A stretch of DNA of 64,000 bases from Paludibacteraceae bacterium (GTDB lineage Bacteria; Bacteroidota; Bacteroidia; Bacteroidales; Paludibacteraceae), in NCBI GenBank assembly GCA_017467185.1, contig JAFTSS010000041.1, positions 1 through 64,000 of the forward strand, in the 5' to 3' direction. Of this stretch, positions 47,301 to 54,605 are shown piece by piece. Each line of letters starts with the position of its first letter. Within the stretch, counting starts at the first letter, position 1. Below the pieces are notes generated by a model. The model did no database searches. It was not told the DNA's origin and was given only the letters and a program-made list of their open reading frames with translations. Position numbers and translations under genes: made by a program.

Positions 47301-50300
47301 AGTAATTGTAGGAGCAGCAACACCATCAATCCAATCAATAACAACTGTATCTGATACAATAACATTATTACCTAACGTAAGCACAGATCCAGTAAAATCA
47401 GACATAGTCAATTCCTTCACATAACTTACCTCACGCTGAGTTAAAACAATTTTTTCTAAATCTGCATTCGAAGATGGTTGGAAGGCAAAATTAATAGTAT
47501 ACATAGTTGTATCTGTTACATCTTCTGAAACTACAACCAATTTTGCCTCTCCTTCAAGCACAGGTGCTACCAAAGTTACATGCTGCTTATCGTCTCCTTT
47601 TACATATTCAATTGAAGGCAATTTTGTTGTTCCTTTTGGCAATACATAATCATAATCAAGTCTATTTACATTAAGAATAGAAACACCTTCTATTTTCAAA
47701 TCTGCCAATGTTGCAACCGAAGATTTTATGTGTTCAAAAACAACACTATACGTTGTTACTGTACCATTTTCTGCTTTTACTATCAATTTCGTATTACCCG
47801 TAATTGAATTAGTTTCCACTATCACAGACTGTTTATCATCACCTTGTGCGTAGGTAACTGTAGGTACATTTCCATCTGTAACCTGCATTTTATATTCTGT
47901 AACTTCTGGATTCCAACCTTGAATTTGTACACCATCAAGTAAAATACTTGCAAGTTTTGAATTTGCCGATTGCGGATAGTTAATATTAATAGTATAAACA
48001 TTCTTATTACCAGACTCAGGAGTAACCTCTATACGAACTGTACCTGTAACTCGAGGCACTGTTATTGAAATATTCTGTCCATCTTCTTTATCTACTGTAA
48101 TTTCAGGACATTCTGTCACTGCTGTAGTCAACACATAATCATACTCTAATTTCTCTGGATCAAAACCAACCAATGCAACACTATCAATGTAAATCATCTT
48201 CAAAAATGCATTTTCTGATTTCATTACACTGAATGTGATTGTATATACACGAGTTGTTCCATCTTCAGCTCTAACAAGTATTTGCGTTACGCCATTAACA
48301 CCACCGCGTGTAATAGAAACATTTTGCAACTCATCGCCTTTTGTATACGTAATCTCAGGCAACATAGTTGTCCCAGAAGGCAATTCAAATGTATAATTCA
48401 AAGAATCAGCACGGAATCCATCTATCGAAACTCCACCTACCTTAACATCCAACAAATTAACATTATTATTAGTCTCGACCTTAAAGAATATACTATAAAC
48501 CGTAACAGCTCCAGTCTGAGCCTTAACAGTAATCTTAGTTTCACCATTTACTCCTCCTTCAGTAATACGAATAGTTTGAGAAGCATCTCCCGAAGTCCAT
48601 GTAATTTCTGGCAATTTAGTTGTTCCTCTAGGTAAAACAACATTATATGTTGTTATATCTGACGCAAACCCTTCAATCAATACCCCATCAAGCATAATCG
48701 CTTGAAGTGTTGAATTCGACGATTTTACCACTACAAATTCAATAGTATATGTCGTAACATCACCATTTTGCGCTTTAACCACAATACGTGTTGTTCCAGT
48801 CAATCCTCCCTCTATAAGTGTTACTTCCTGATACTCATCTCCCTTAATAAATGTAATTTTAGGAGCAATAGTTGTTCCTTGTGCCAATTCTACTTCATAA
48901 GACGTTTTTGTTGACTCAAAACCTTCTATCGAAACTCCATTAAGCTGAATATCATTCAACGTTGAAACCGAAGATTGCGCAATAACAAATGTTATACGAT
49001 AAATAGTTTGCGCTCCTGATTGCGATTTTACAATAATCTTAGTTGGCAAATCAAAACTACCATTTTCTACCATAACAGTTTGATATGCATCACCTTTTTC
49101 AAAGCCCACCGCAGGTAATTCTGTTGTTCCAATAGGAAGATTTACTGTATAAGTCAACAATTCAGAATGGAAACCATCTATCAACTTACCATCTAAGGTA
49201 ATAGCTGATAATTTACTATTTGTCGATTCTGTAACAATAAACTTGATTTTATAAGTACGAGTATTTGTTGTACCTTTAGGGGTAACTTTTATTTCGATAC
49301 CTCCCGAAATACCTTTATTATCTACCACTATATCATGATCGTTTGGATATGCTGTAGTATATTCAAGTTTAGGAGTCTCCGTCGTTCCTAAAGGCAACTC
49401 TACTGTATAATTATTTTTAGTTGGATTAAATCCTGATATTGTTTTTCCATCCAATCGAATATCAGTAAGTGTATTATCTGTCAATGCACCAATAGTAAAT
49501 GTAATTGAATACTCTTTTTTAGTTATACCATCAGGGGCTATAGTAGATATTTTAACTGTACCTGGGAATGTTGAAGGCACTTGAACATCCGCTTTTTGTC
49601 CATCTTCCGCAAGAACAGCTTCAATAGTAGGATAAGTTTTCGAACCAAATGGCAATTCTACATTGTAATTCACAATAAGAGGGTTAAATCCTACAAGAGA
49701 AATACCATCAACTAAAATATCTCCAAGATTAGGATTTGAAGACATTGCTGCTGCAAAAGTAATATTATAAGTAGAAGTAGAAGAACCATCTTCTGCCTTC
49801 ACCGTAATAGTTGTTATTTCTCCAATAGCACCTTTGTTGATCGTGTATTCCGAAGCATCAAGATAACGTCCACTACGTTTCAAGGTAATTTCACCTACCG
49901 CAGTTGCAGTTTTACCCATTGAACAAGTATAATCAAATTGTCCAGATTTACAAGATAATTTCTTACGGCCATCAACATAAATTTCATCAATGCCCGAAGA
50001 ATATATCATACGAACATCATCAGCCCAAATTGTAGCACCTAATTCAACTGTATTGGCACGATAGTTAGGATAATTGGCTGCTGAAATTATCACATTACAT
50101 TTCTCTGGTTTATCGTTTGTAAGATATTTAATAGGAATTTTTATTTCAGTCCATTCATTAAATCTCTCTTTACTACGCCACATAGCCTCAGCAACTTGAG
50201 TTGCTTGAACTGCCGTACCACATTCATTAGCATCTGCCACCAAACGAATATCCGACTCCTCGTCATAGTGAGTAGTTGATGTACATCCATTATTCTTATT

Positions 50301-50813
50301 CTTATAACTATTACCTGTCGAGGTTCCTTTCCATGAATAAAAAACAATATGAGCATTTTCATTGCCACTTGATGTACGTTTGATCCAAACCGCAATAGTG
50401 TCAGGGCGGAAAGAAAATTGCATACCACCATCAGTACCTGCAGTAGCTGACCCTGTATTCAATCCATCAATAAAACTCCAAGGTTTACCCAAGGTTAACC
50501 AAGCTGGACTAGTTTCAGTAATACCTGCTGCACCTACTTCTGTATTTATCGCTTTAGCACAATAAGTTCCACTATGAGCATTACCATCAGGAAAGACCAT
50601 ATTAGCTCCAGCTGTAATACCAACAACCGTTTTCTTAATATTAGATGTATTCCAATTAACAGGTCGCTGACCATCCTCAAAATTATTCAACGCATCATGC
50701 TCCCAATTTTCAAAACTCGAGTTTGGCAACTGTTGTGAATTAAGAATTGAGAATTGAGAATTGAGAATTAACAAAAATAGTAATCCAATTACAAATAAAA
50801 ATCTTTTTTTCAT
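41385..50813 (-). CDS. giant cell-surface protein with ~30 cadherin-like beta-sandwich repeats
   Basis: This 3142-residue protein is the largest gene here. After the signal peptide comes an N-terminal carbohydrate-binding-like (PCMD-like) module, about 30-270 (PNSSFENWEHDALNNF, ATIWADDVRMIYS). It is followed by about 30 repeats of 80-95 residues with the pattern LxxIxxDGxxIxGFxxxxxxY, LPxGTTxLP, GGVNGxTxIxVxAxDG, YxIxF. These match the cadherin-like beta-sandwich domain (Pfam PF12733). A second PCMD-like module interrupts them after repeat 15 (from PNADFSEWVLAKYNN to RNPRFWYS). The C-terminus (VQVMIYTADGTRVL, ASGKFVR) looks like a T9SS sorting domain. Repeats are well diverged. Signal-peptide residues 16-27 (ILNSQFSILNSQ) are translated from a heptamer array. 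An adhesin or polymer-binding stalk is likely. Confidence 0.9.
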   Translation of the reverse strand: MKKRFLFVIGLLFLLILNSQFSILNSQQLPNSSFENWEHDALNNFEDGQRPVNWNTSNIKKTVVGITAGANMVFPDGNAHSGTYCAKAINTEVGAAGITETSPAWLTLGKPWSFIDGLNTGSATAGTDGGMQFSFRPDTIAVWIKRTSSGNENAHIVFYSWKGTSTGNSYKNKNNGCTSTTHYDEESDIRLVADANECGTAVQATQVAEAMWRSKERFNEWTEIKIPIKYLTNDKPEKCNVIISAANYPNYRANTVELGATIWADDVRMIYSSGIDEIYVDGRKKLSCKSGQFDYTCSMGKTATAVGEITLKRSGRYLDASEYTINKGAIGEITTITVKAEDGSSTSTYNITFAAAMSSNPNLGDILVDGISLVGFNPLIVNYNVELPFGSKTYPTIEAVLAEDGQKADVQVPSTFPGTVKISTIAPDGITKKEYSITFTIGALTDNTLTDIRLDGKTISGFNPTKNNYTVELPLGTTETPKLEYTTAYPNDHDIVVDNKGISGGIEIKVTPKGTTNTRTYKIKFIVTESTNSKLSAITLDGKLIDGFHSELLTYTVNLPIGTTELPAVGFEKGDAYQTVMVENGSFDLPTKIIVKSQSGAQTIYRITFVIAQSSVSTLNDIQLNGVSIEGFESTKTSYEVELAQGTTIAPKITFIKGDEYQEVTLIEGGLTGTTRIVVKAQNGDVTTYTIEFVVVKSSNSTLQAIMLDGVLIEGFASDITTYNVVLPRGTTKLPEITWTSGDASQTIRITEGGVNGETKITVKAQTGAVTVYSIFFKVETNNNVNLLDVKVGGVSIDGFRADSLNYTFELPSGTTMLPEITYTKGDELQNVSITRGGVNGVTQILVRAEDGTTRVYTITFSVMKSENAFLKMIYIDSVALVGFDPEKLEYDYVLTTAVTECPEITVDKEDGQNISITVPRVTGTVRIEVTPESGNKNVYTININYPQSANSKLASILLDGVQIQGWNPEVTEYKMQVTDGNVPTVTYAQGDDKQSVIVETNSITGNTKLIVKAENGTVTTYSVVFEHIKSSVATLADLKIEGVSILNVNRLDYDYVLPKGTTKLPSIEYVKGDDKQHVTLVAPVLEGEAKLVVVSEDVTDTTMYTINFAFQPSSNADLEKIVLTQREVSYVKELTMSDFTGSVLTLGNNVIVSDTVVIDWIDGVAAPTITYVEEEKEQMVALADAGLNGAEILVIAEDGSQREYVIRYNIVKTNIAQLADLQIYNTENHEFATINGFKYDKYTYSVELPWRTETEPVLNPVAMLPNQIIEMTYGGVNGVTNIVVTAEDGVSTQTYTVNFATKKSSVATLSAIYYNLDNNTLEIPAFDSNTFNYTINLPYGTKVTPVLTWDLGEDEGKVVIEQTVEYLAGNLYQPSTIKVTAEDGTENVYTINYKVAGSGKSNELQLISVGDIAVVIEEGVYDYEVELPYGTKELPKVSVATNFPEQSTFITSKGILGGTRIVVFANDGVEHQTVYNLKYKVLQQPAIVSSIKIDGVDVPNFDSREMTYIMNVDAIPSMVEAVAANGAEILEETVDQNKAKIVVKYDEEEYIYWVYFHYPSSVIPNADFSEWVLAKYNNAQKPKYWTVPADCDDEIDFIFVGTYYTGGEVVQNGNTVTLNTLYHPAPYGAIPGMMTLGSMQMTLGNMDGTTSSVSGGIPFYNSPNRVMVDYQPVSANRVNNWRMLLNINGVENHLYEGSFDNVNTWQVASLDINTTIEFFSQINLTLNSSHSENATDIKGSNAATHEPQSKMHVRNPRFWYSNLLSVINVAGAPLSGFNSNVFEYEYTLDAENTTLPLISVVGQVQDQQHRIVWGDEVNGERIATISVMAEDGTMQNYQIKFVRPASSNKQLKSIKVNGVELDGFVADKYEYTYVMANLTRTMPNVEVVGANYNQTITYAFNGNSQFLITVKAENGEEQVYTINLVESKDAVITLNNISLDGYTLAFGATTTTYDVEMVAEAVVPYIYFEKTSEGQMVDVIVNNNLATLNVTAQDGTTKGVYTINFVRPEVVSTAQLSNILLNDYQIDGFATDNYDYVYNAQEEPIKSLYYEKVLASDVVTHLITPDSVILRVNSLNGLVENKYRIIYDVTRSSDATLESLTYDYRPMEGFTPALTDYPILVGRNEYPHIVAKTFHKGASIAVSYLVNEDDERVFAFDTESEDKTKVTTFVRMTIPKETSTVLGGIFFNGVVMRENGEGYTSSSVYMPEIMEYNIKLHSASPKMEQPMMPNITATAGEYGQKVDIENGGIDGDTYITVTSESGVEATYTLKFTPELSSNVRLNDLLLNYETIKGFQPKRYFYQIKLQKGIDMPVVSWQAADAFQTVEVKEYADRIDVVVTAEDGTSEIYQIEIEWLPSNETNIEAILSNGKLLEGFDPTIYDYFFDLPVGTMVEPMLKIVAGADGQSISITSGGVNGTTVIAVTAPDGVTKRDYRIHYNLLMSENNKLNMIYLDGEPLSGFTSDLRDYTIVLPVEKENPFVTWETGDDYQTVTRTIREDGTVVLKVVPQRAELYYEYIVRFEKIMSKNATLKSIEIDGAAIEGFSPDKFTYWVDLPVGTENVPYISYTKLEEAQTVHYLEPATINDIVVIKVLAQDATYSNTYYVTFNRLLSDVDTLKTILIEGVPIDGFDANTMEYIITLPYGTTELPNIESETGDAYQTVDIIKDALNYIIVVTAENGTRRTYNVKFEIEKSSNSLLKAINSNGVLLDAFDSEVFDYEIVLPYGVITPSVLTYELAEKLQTIDYHPAVNITDTAVFEVTAENGVNKSVYRVWFKTVKSDNALLSNIFIGEEPLTKYARSFEADKSFSSEEFIYNIIFPYGTKELPEITWVGQVDDYASITIIGDSVRGKTIITVTSANGYNVSDYELNFDVRKSDNAYLKHLAINEMPTAIEFDSLVFEYVVTFPLGTDTASLPVVDDILFEQVMPTQTVDVSSVSPTEHILLVTAEDGVTMNVYQIKFEILLSNNVLLNDLLVDGVSIANFSSTQHEYTYRLFPGAAIPEVTFEKAEEEQIVDITYGVVGEQTIIFVEAQDGSVGTYVINFVISEENPGDKPTYDDVAWSILGDGYFQASSMRDNVQVMIYTADGTRVLTEKVGLVDPNDDIRLPHDGGTIIYLPNNRQIYIYTFVYDNKVIASGKFVR
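50738..50772. repeat. GAGAATT heptamer array in the signal peptide of the giant gene
   Basis: Units AATTGAGAATTGAGAATTGA (7 bp), read on the minus strand as NSQFSILNSQ. A GAAAATT variant lies at 63922-63960. Confidence 0.9.
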
Positions 50814-50883
50814 ATTATCAATTTAATTATATATTTCTTTTTCAACAAAATAACGCCACAAAATGGCAAAATACTACAACATG

Positions 50884-50891
50884 CAAATTTA
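50884..50891 (-). promoter_or_regulatory. Bacteroidetes -7 box (TAAATTTG on minus strand)
   Basis: The complement of CAAATTTA lies 70 bp before the giant gene, in the 259-bp divergent gap. A direct repeat (CTGAATGGCAACAT and CTGAATGGTAACAT, about 50936-50970) lies between the divergent promoters. Confidence 0.55.
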
Positions 50892-51014
50892 CAAAAAAAG
50901 TACCATTCATTCTACACTATACAACAAGCACTCTACTGAATGGCAACATAAGGCCACTGAATGGTAACATTAACAAAAAAACATCACAAAAACAAATATA
51001 TCAATATTTTTTCG

Positions 51015-51022
51015 TATCTTTG
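51015..51022 (+). promoter_or_regulatory. Bacteroidetes -7 box (TATCTTTG)
   Basis: A TAnnTTTG match lies 50 bp before the ATG at 51073. It probably drives 51073 and 53143. Confidence 0.7.
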
Positions 51023-51072
51023 CGAAATATTTTAATTAAATTCCCAAATAATATTCAAAAACAAAAAATTAA

Positions 51073-53130
51073 ATGAAAAAACTACTAACTTTCGTTGCTC
51101 TAATAGCAATCATTAATTGCACTTACGCACAAGTAACTTGCTCTACCATAGCAAGTATTCGTGCTCAAAAAAACAACACCGAAGTACTATACACAGGTAC
51201 AGCCACTACAACATTTTATGCCATGGGTGGTATCTTAATCGAAGATGAAACTGGTTATTTATTCGTCAAAGGAAGCACTTTAGGCGAATGGGGCTCTGCA
51301 AAAGTAAAAACCAATATGAAAATTAGCAATATTTATGGTATTTACAAAACTGCAACCGACGAAGAAATGTCACAAATACACGTAGAATTTGTAGAAGACA
51401 TAAATTCAATAAAAATCGTATCAGAAAATGCTACTTTCAACATAACTGATGTTGCACTCAATAATCTATTAGCCAACCCAGAATCATACGAGTGCCAACC
51501 TATTAGATTAACCAATATTGACGTTACAAGCACTGGATGGTCTTATTACATTGGCTCTGGCAATCTAGAAATTGCACTCGTACCAGGTTTCGGAGTTACG
51601 ATACCATCACGAGGCACTTTCGAAGGCTACTACGGCAACGACGGAACAAAAGGTTTCATAATACCTTCAGCAGAACACGTAACCGCTACTGCATACGGCA
51701 CTTTAATTGAACTTAAAAACGCTTACGAAACAGAGGCTCCTAATTCTTTAGAAATAATCGAACCTATGGTCGTAAATTACGTTAAGACCAATCCCGACAA
51801 CTCATTAAATGTATATGTTCAACAAACCGACAAACAACAAACAACTGCTGGCGTAGTACTCCAGATTGCCTCTTATTCAGAAACAATTGAAGTTGGCGAT
51901 AGCATCAAAGGTGTGAAAGGTTTATTCTCTGCATTCCAAGCCGATGACTACGGAAAAATACTCAAGGGCTCAACTATTACCATAAATGAAGAAGAAGCTA
52001 AGTTAATCGAAATAATCAACAAAGGCAATTTAACAGAAACAAACAAAATCGACGACCTCGAATACATCGTCAGCTATGGTGCTAAAAACTACGAAGCTAT
52101 ATTCTCTATATCTCCTAAGGGTACAATAGCAAAAAAAGAAAATAAATACATACTCCAAAAAGAATCACAATACGTAATTCTAGAAGGTATTGACTTCAGC
52201 AAATATGAAGGCGAAACAGTAGCTGTTGCTGGCGTTATTGACGCCGGCATCCTAAATCCAGGCGAAACAACAATAATCGTCCGTAACGAAAAAGACATCA
52301 TCGCTACAAACTACAAATTCAACAACATAGCCGAATTAAAAGCCGCAGGCGAACCACTAGCCACCGGAGTTACATACACACTTTCTAACAACGTATTAGT
52401 TACACATACTCACTCTTGGATAATAGAAGACTTAAGAATGACCATATATGCAATGATTGTACAAGACGAAACAGGTGGTATGTACATCGAATCACAAAGC
52501 AAAATAAACGTTAGCGCAGGCGACTCAATCAATGGCATCTTTGGCTCATACCACGGATACATTACTCTACAAAATGCAAATTCACTCAGCATTGTATCTC
52601 AAAACAACCTCGAAAACATCGTTGCCGAAGAAGTTACAATGCAAACTCTTGCCGCTGAACCAGAAAAATACGCAAACACAGTAGTTAAAATGGTAGGCGT
52701 AGGACATGGTCAACGACAAGTAAATAATCAAGGTAATATTCAACAAGAAAAATACCTCTACCAAGGCAAAGACACTATGATTTACGAAATATGGAACTAC
52801 AACCTATACGATAGCAACGACATGATTGGTGTATTTGATTATGGCAGCTATTTACCATTCAGTTTCATTCCTCTCGGACAAGAATACATTACAAAATCTA
52901 ACCTAAACCCAACCAGCTTAGAATATACAAAAGGAAACAATATTATCATTTGCAACGGAAATATTCTAATTCCTCAAGCCGATAACATAGAAATCTACAA
53001 CCTAAATGGTCAATGTGTTAAACAAACAAACAACAATACTATAAACATTACCAACTTACCTAAAGGATTGTATATAGTAAAAAGCAAAGTAAACAACGAA
53101 ATAAAAACAACTAAAATAATAACCCACTAA
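51073..53130 (+). CDS. T9SS-exported protein with OB-fold-like modules (copy 1)
   Basis: This 685-residue protein has a signal peptide at 1-20 (ending TYAQ). The body has repeated OB-fold-like modules recognised by GILIEDETGYLFVKG (about 55-70) and AMIVQDETGGMYIESQ (about 458-473), each followed by a GDSI/GIFG-type turn. Similar modules occur in the proteins at 585 and 55999. The C-terminus (IEIYNLNGQCVKQT, PKGLYIVKSKVN) is a T9SS type A sorting domain. The ligand is unknown. It is followed at 12 bp by the lipoprotein at 53143, so the two probably share a transcript. Confidence 0.83.
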   Translation: MKKLLTFVALIAIINCTYAQVTCSTIASIRAQKNNTEVLYTGTATTTFYAMGGILIEDETGYLFVKGSTLGEWGSAKVKTNMKISNIYGIYKTATDEEMSQIHVEFVEDINSIKIVSENATFNITDVALNNLLANPESYECQPIRLTNIDVTSTGWSYYIGSGNLEIALVPGFGVTIPSRGTFEGYYGNDGTKGFIIPSAEHVTATAYGTLIELKNAYETEAPNSLEIIEPMVVNYVKTNPDNSLNVYVQQTDKQQTTAGVVLQIASYSETIEVGDSIKGVKGLFSAFQADDYGKILKGSTITINEEEAKLIEIINKGNLTETNKIDDLEYIVSYGAKNYEAIFSISPKGTIAKKENKYILQKESQYVILEGIDFSKYEGETVAVAGVIDAGILNPGETTIIVRNEKDIIATNYKFNNIAELKAAGEPLATGVTYTLSNNVLVTHTHSWIIEDLRMTIYAMIVQDETGGMYIESQSKINVSAGDSINGIFGSYHGYITLQNANSLSIVSQNNLENIVAEEVTMQTLAAEPEKYANTVVKMVGVGHGQRQVNNQGNIQQEKYLYQGKDTMIYEIWNYNLYDSNDMIGVFDYGSYLPFSFIPLGQEYITKSNLNPTSLEYTKGNNIIICNGNILIPQADNIEIYNLNGQCVKQTNNNTINITNLPKGLYIVKSKVNNEIKTTKIITH

Positions 53131-53142
53131 AATTAAAATTTC

Positions 53143-54339
53143 ATGAAAAAGTTTTTTGCAAAAACATTAACTATCATCACACTCGTGTGCGCATGCACAT
53201 CGTGCGAAAATCCAACAAATCCTGAACCTGACGAAGGACAAGATCCAGAATCAGAAAAAGCTACTCTACTCTCTATTATTGCAGAAGATGAGGCTACATT
53301 CTCAGGTATTTCAAACAATGGTAAATGGGCTGTAGGCTATGCTTTTAACAACAATGACAACGCAGGGTTCTCCATCGCAGCATCTATTTGGAATCTCGAA
53401 ACCGGAGAACGCACTATCCTAGCTGACCCAGAAGCAGGAATGTCCGAAGCCAACTGCATAAACAACGAAGGAACAATAATCGGTGGTGCATACTTGAACG
53501 AACCTGCATACTACAAAGATGGATTATGGAATAAATTAGAAATACCAGAAGGCTATACTATGGGTAGTGTATCTGCAATGGCCGAAGCAAATGGAGAGTT
53601 AATCTTCGTAGGACACGTACAAGATGGACCTGATGCCCAAAGTATTGCTGCTGCAAAATGGGTTAATGGCGTATATGAAAGGGCTAACCCTAATTCTCTT
53701 CGTCGCGACCGTCTCGGTGAAGCTGCCAATGTAAACACTTGCTATGACATCTCTGAAGATGGTAGCGTAATTATGGGTAGCCTCGAATTCAATAGCTACA
53801 CCAACATGATTCCATTCATTGTTACTCCAAACGAAGCAACTACTATCAACACCGAAAATGAAGCAAATCAAAATGCAAGCTTCATACTTTGGCCAAAAAT
53901 GAGTGCTAACGGAAAATACGTCACAGGAAAATACCGCCACGTAATATTTAATGAAGGTAGCACTACTCCTTCAACAGACATTTACCAAGCTTGCCTATAC
54001 AACGTAGAAACCAAAGAATTCCAAATCTTCGAAAAAGAAGGTGTTGAATGGGGAGGTTGGGATGTTGACAACAACGGCATCGTTTATGCCAACTCGCCTG
54101 TAACAGAGCGTCCTATCCGTCAAGGCTACGTCATTACAAATGGCAATGTTGTAGAATTGGAACAAATGCTTATCGAAAAAGGTATTACAGAAGGACAAAT
54201 TAACGCAGCCTCTGCACCTGCCGAAGAAGAATATGACAACAAACTCGGTACAATCATTGCTGTTTCTCGCGATGGTAAAACAATTATCGGTTGCGCAGGT
54301 AAAACAACAAAATACAACTGGGTAGTAAAATTCAATTAA
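53143..54339 (+). CDS. HAF-like repeat lipoprotein (family member without T9SS domain)
   Basis: This 398-residue protein is homologous to the products at 54606, 58257 and 59843 and more distantly to the pair at 14527/16037. It differs at both ends. The signal is of lipoprotein type (ITLVCACTSC, then an acidic Pro/Glu/Asp stretch), and it stops after KYNWVVKFN with no T9SS sorting domain. Conserved repeats: NNGKWAVGYAFNNNDNAG, NNEGTIIGGAYLNEPAYY and RDGKTIIGC. The acidic stretch after the Cys may act as a surface-export signal, as in other Bacteroidetes lipoproteins (inference). Confidence 0.85.
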   Translation: MKKFFAKTLTIITLVCACTSCENPTNPEPDEGQDPESEKATLLSIIAEDEATFSGISNNGKWAVGYAFNNNDNAGFSIAASIWNLETGERTILADPEAGMSEANCINNEGTIIGGAYLNEPAYYKDGLWNKLEIPEGYTMGSVSAMAEANGELIFVGHVQDGPDAQSIAAAKWVNGVYERANPNSLRRDRLGEAANVNTCYDISEDGSVIMGSLEFNSYTNMIPFIVTPNEATTINTENEANQNASFILWPKMSANGKYVTGKYRHVIFNEGSTTPSTDIYQACLYNVETKEFQIFEKEGVEWGGWDVDNNGIVYANSPVTERPIRQGYVITNGNVVELEQMLIEKGITEGQINAASAPAEEEYDNKLGTIIAVSRDGKTIIGCAGKTTKYNWVVKFN

Positions 54340-54349
54340 TTAATAAGAT

Positions 54350-54385
54350 GAGGCTGTGTCAAAATGAAAATTTTGGCTCAGCCTC
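54350..54385 (+). terminator. possible terminator hairpin
   Basis: GAGGCTG...CAGCCTC with inner CAAAAT/ATTTTG pairing, 11 bp after the stop at 54339. The T-run is weak. Confidence 0.55.
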
Positions 54386-54390
54386 TTTTA

Positions 54391-54583
54391 GATGCGTCAG
54401 AATGCCTAAAGTGCAAGGCGTTGAAATTTAAGCTGAAAGGAGTGTACTGAAGTACAAGACTGAAGCTTAATATTGAAGTCCGTCTTTAAGCGAAAGCAGA
54501 GTCAAGTTCACTTGAACTATGCTGAGTGTTGACGGACTCGATAAAATCAAAACAACGCAGCAATTTGAGCATTATGACACATC
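54391..54583. repeat. MITE-like element with a nested repeat
   Basis: GATGCGTCAGAATGC (54391-54405) and GCATTATGACACATC (54569-54583) are inverted repeats matching at 13 of 15 bases. Inside, GTCCGTC (54478-54484) and GACGGAC (54531-54537) enclose a copy of the CTATGCCGAG-type module (AAGCGAAAGCAGAGTCAAG). No protein is encoded. It looks like one non-coding element inserted in another. Confidence 0.75.
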
Positions 54584-54605
54584 GTCATTTTTTACACATT
54601 AAATT

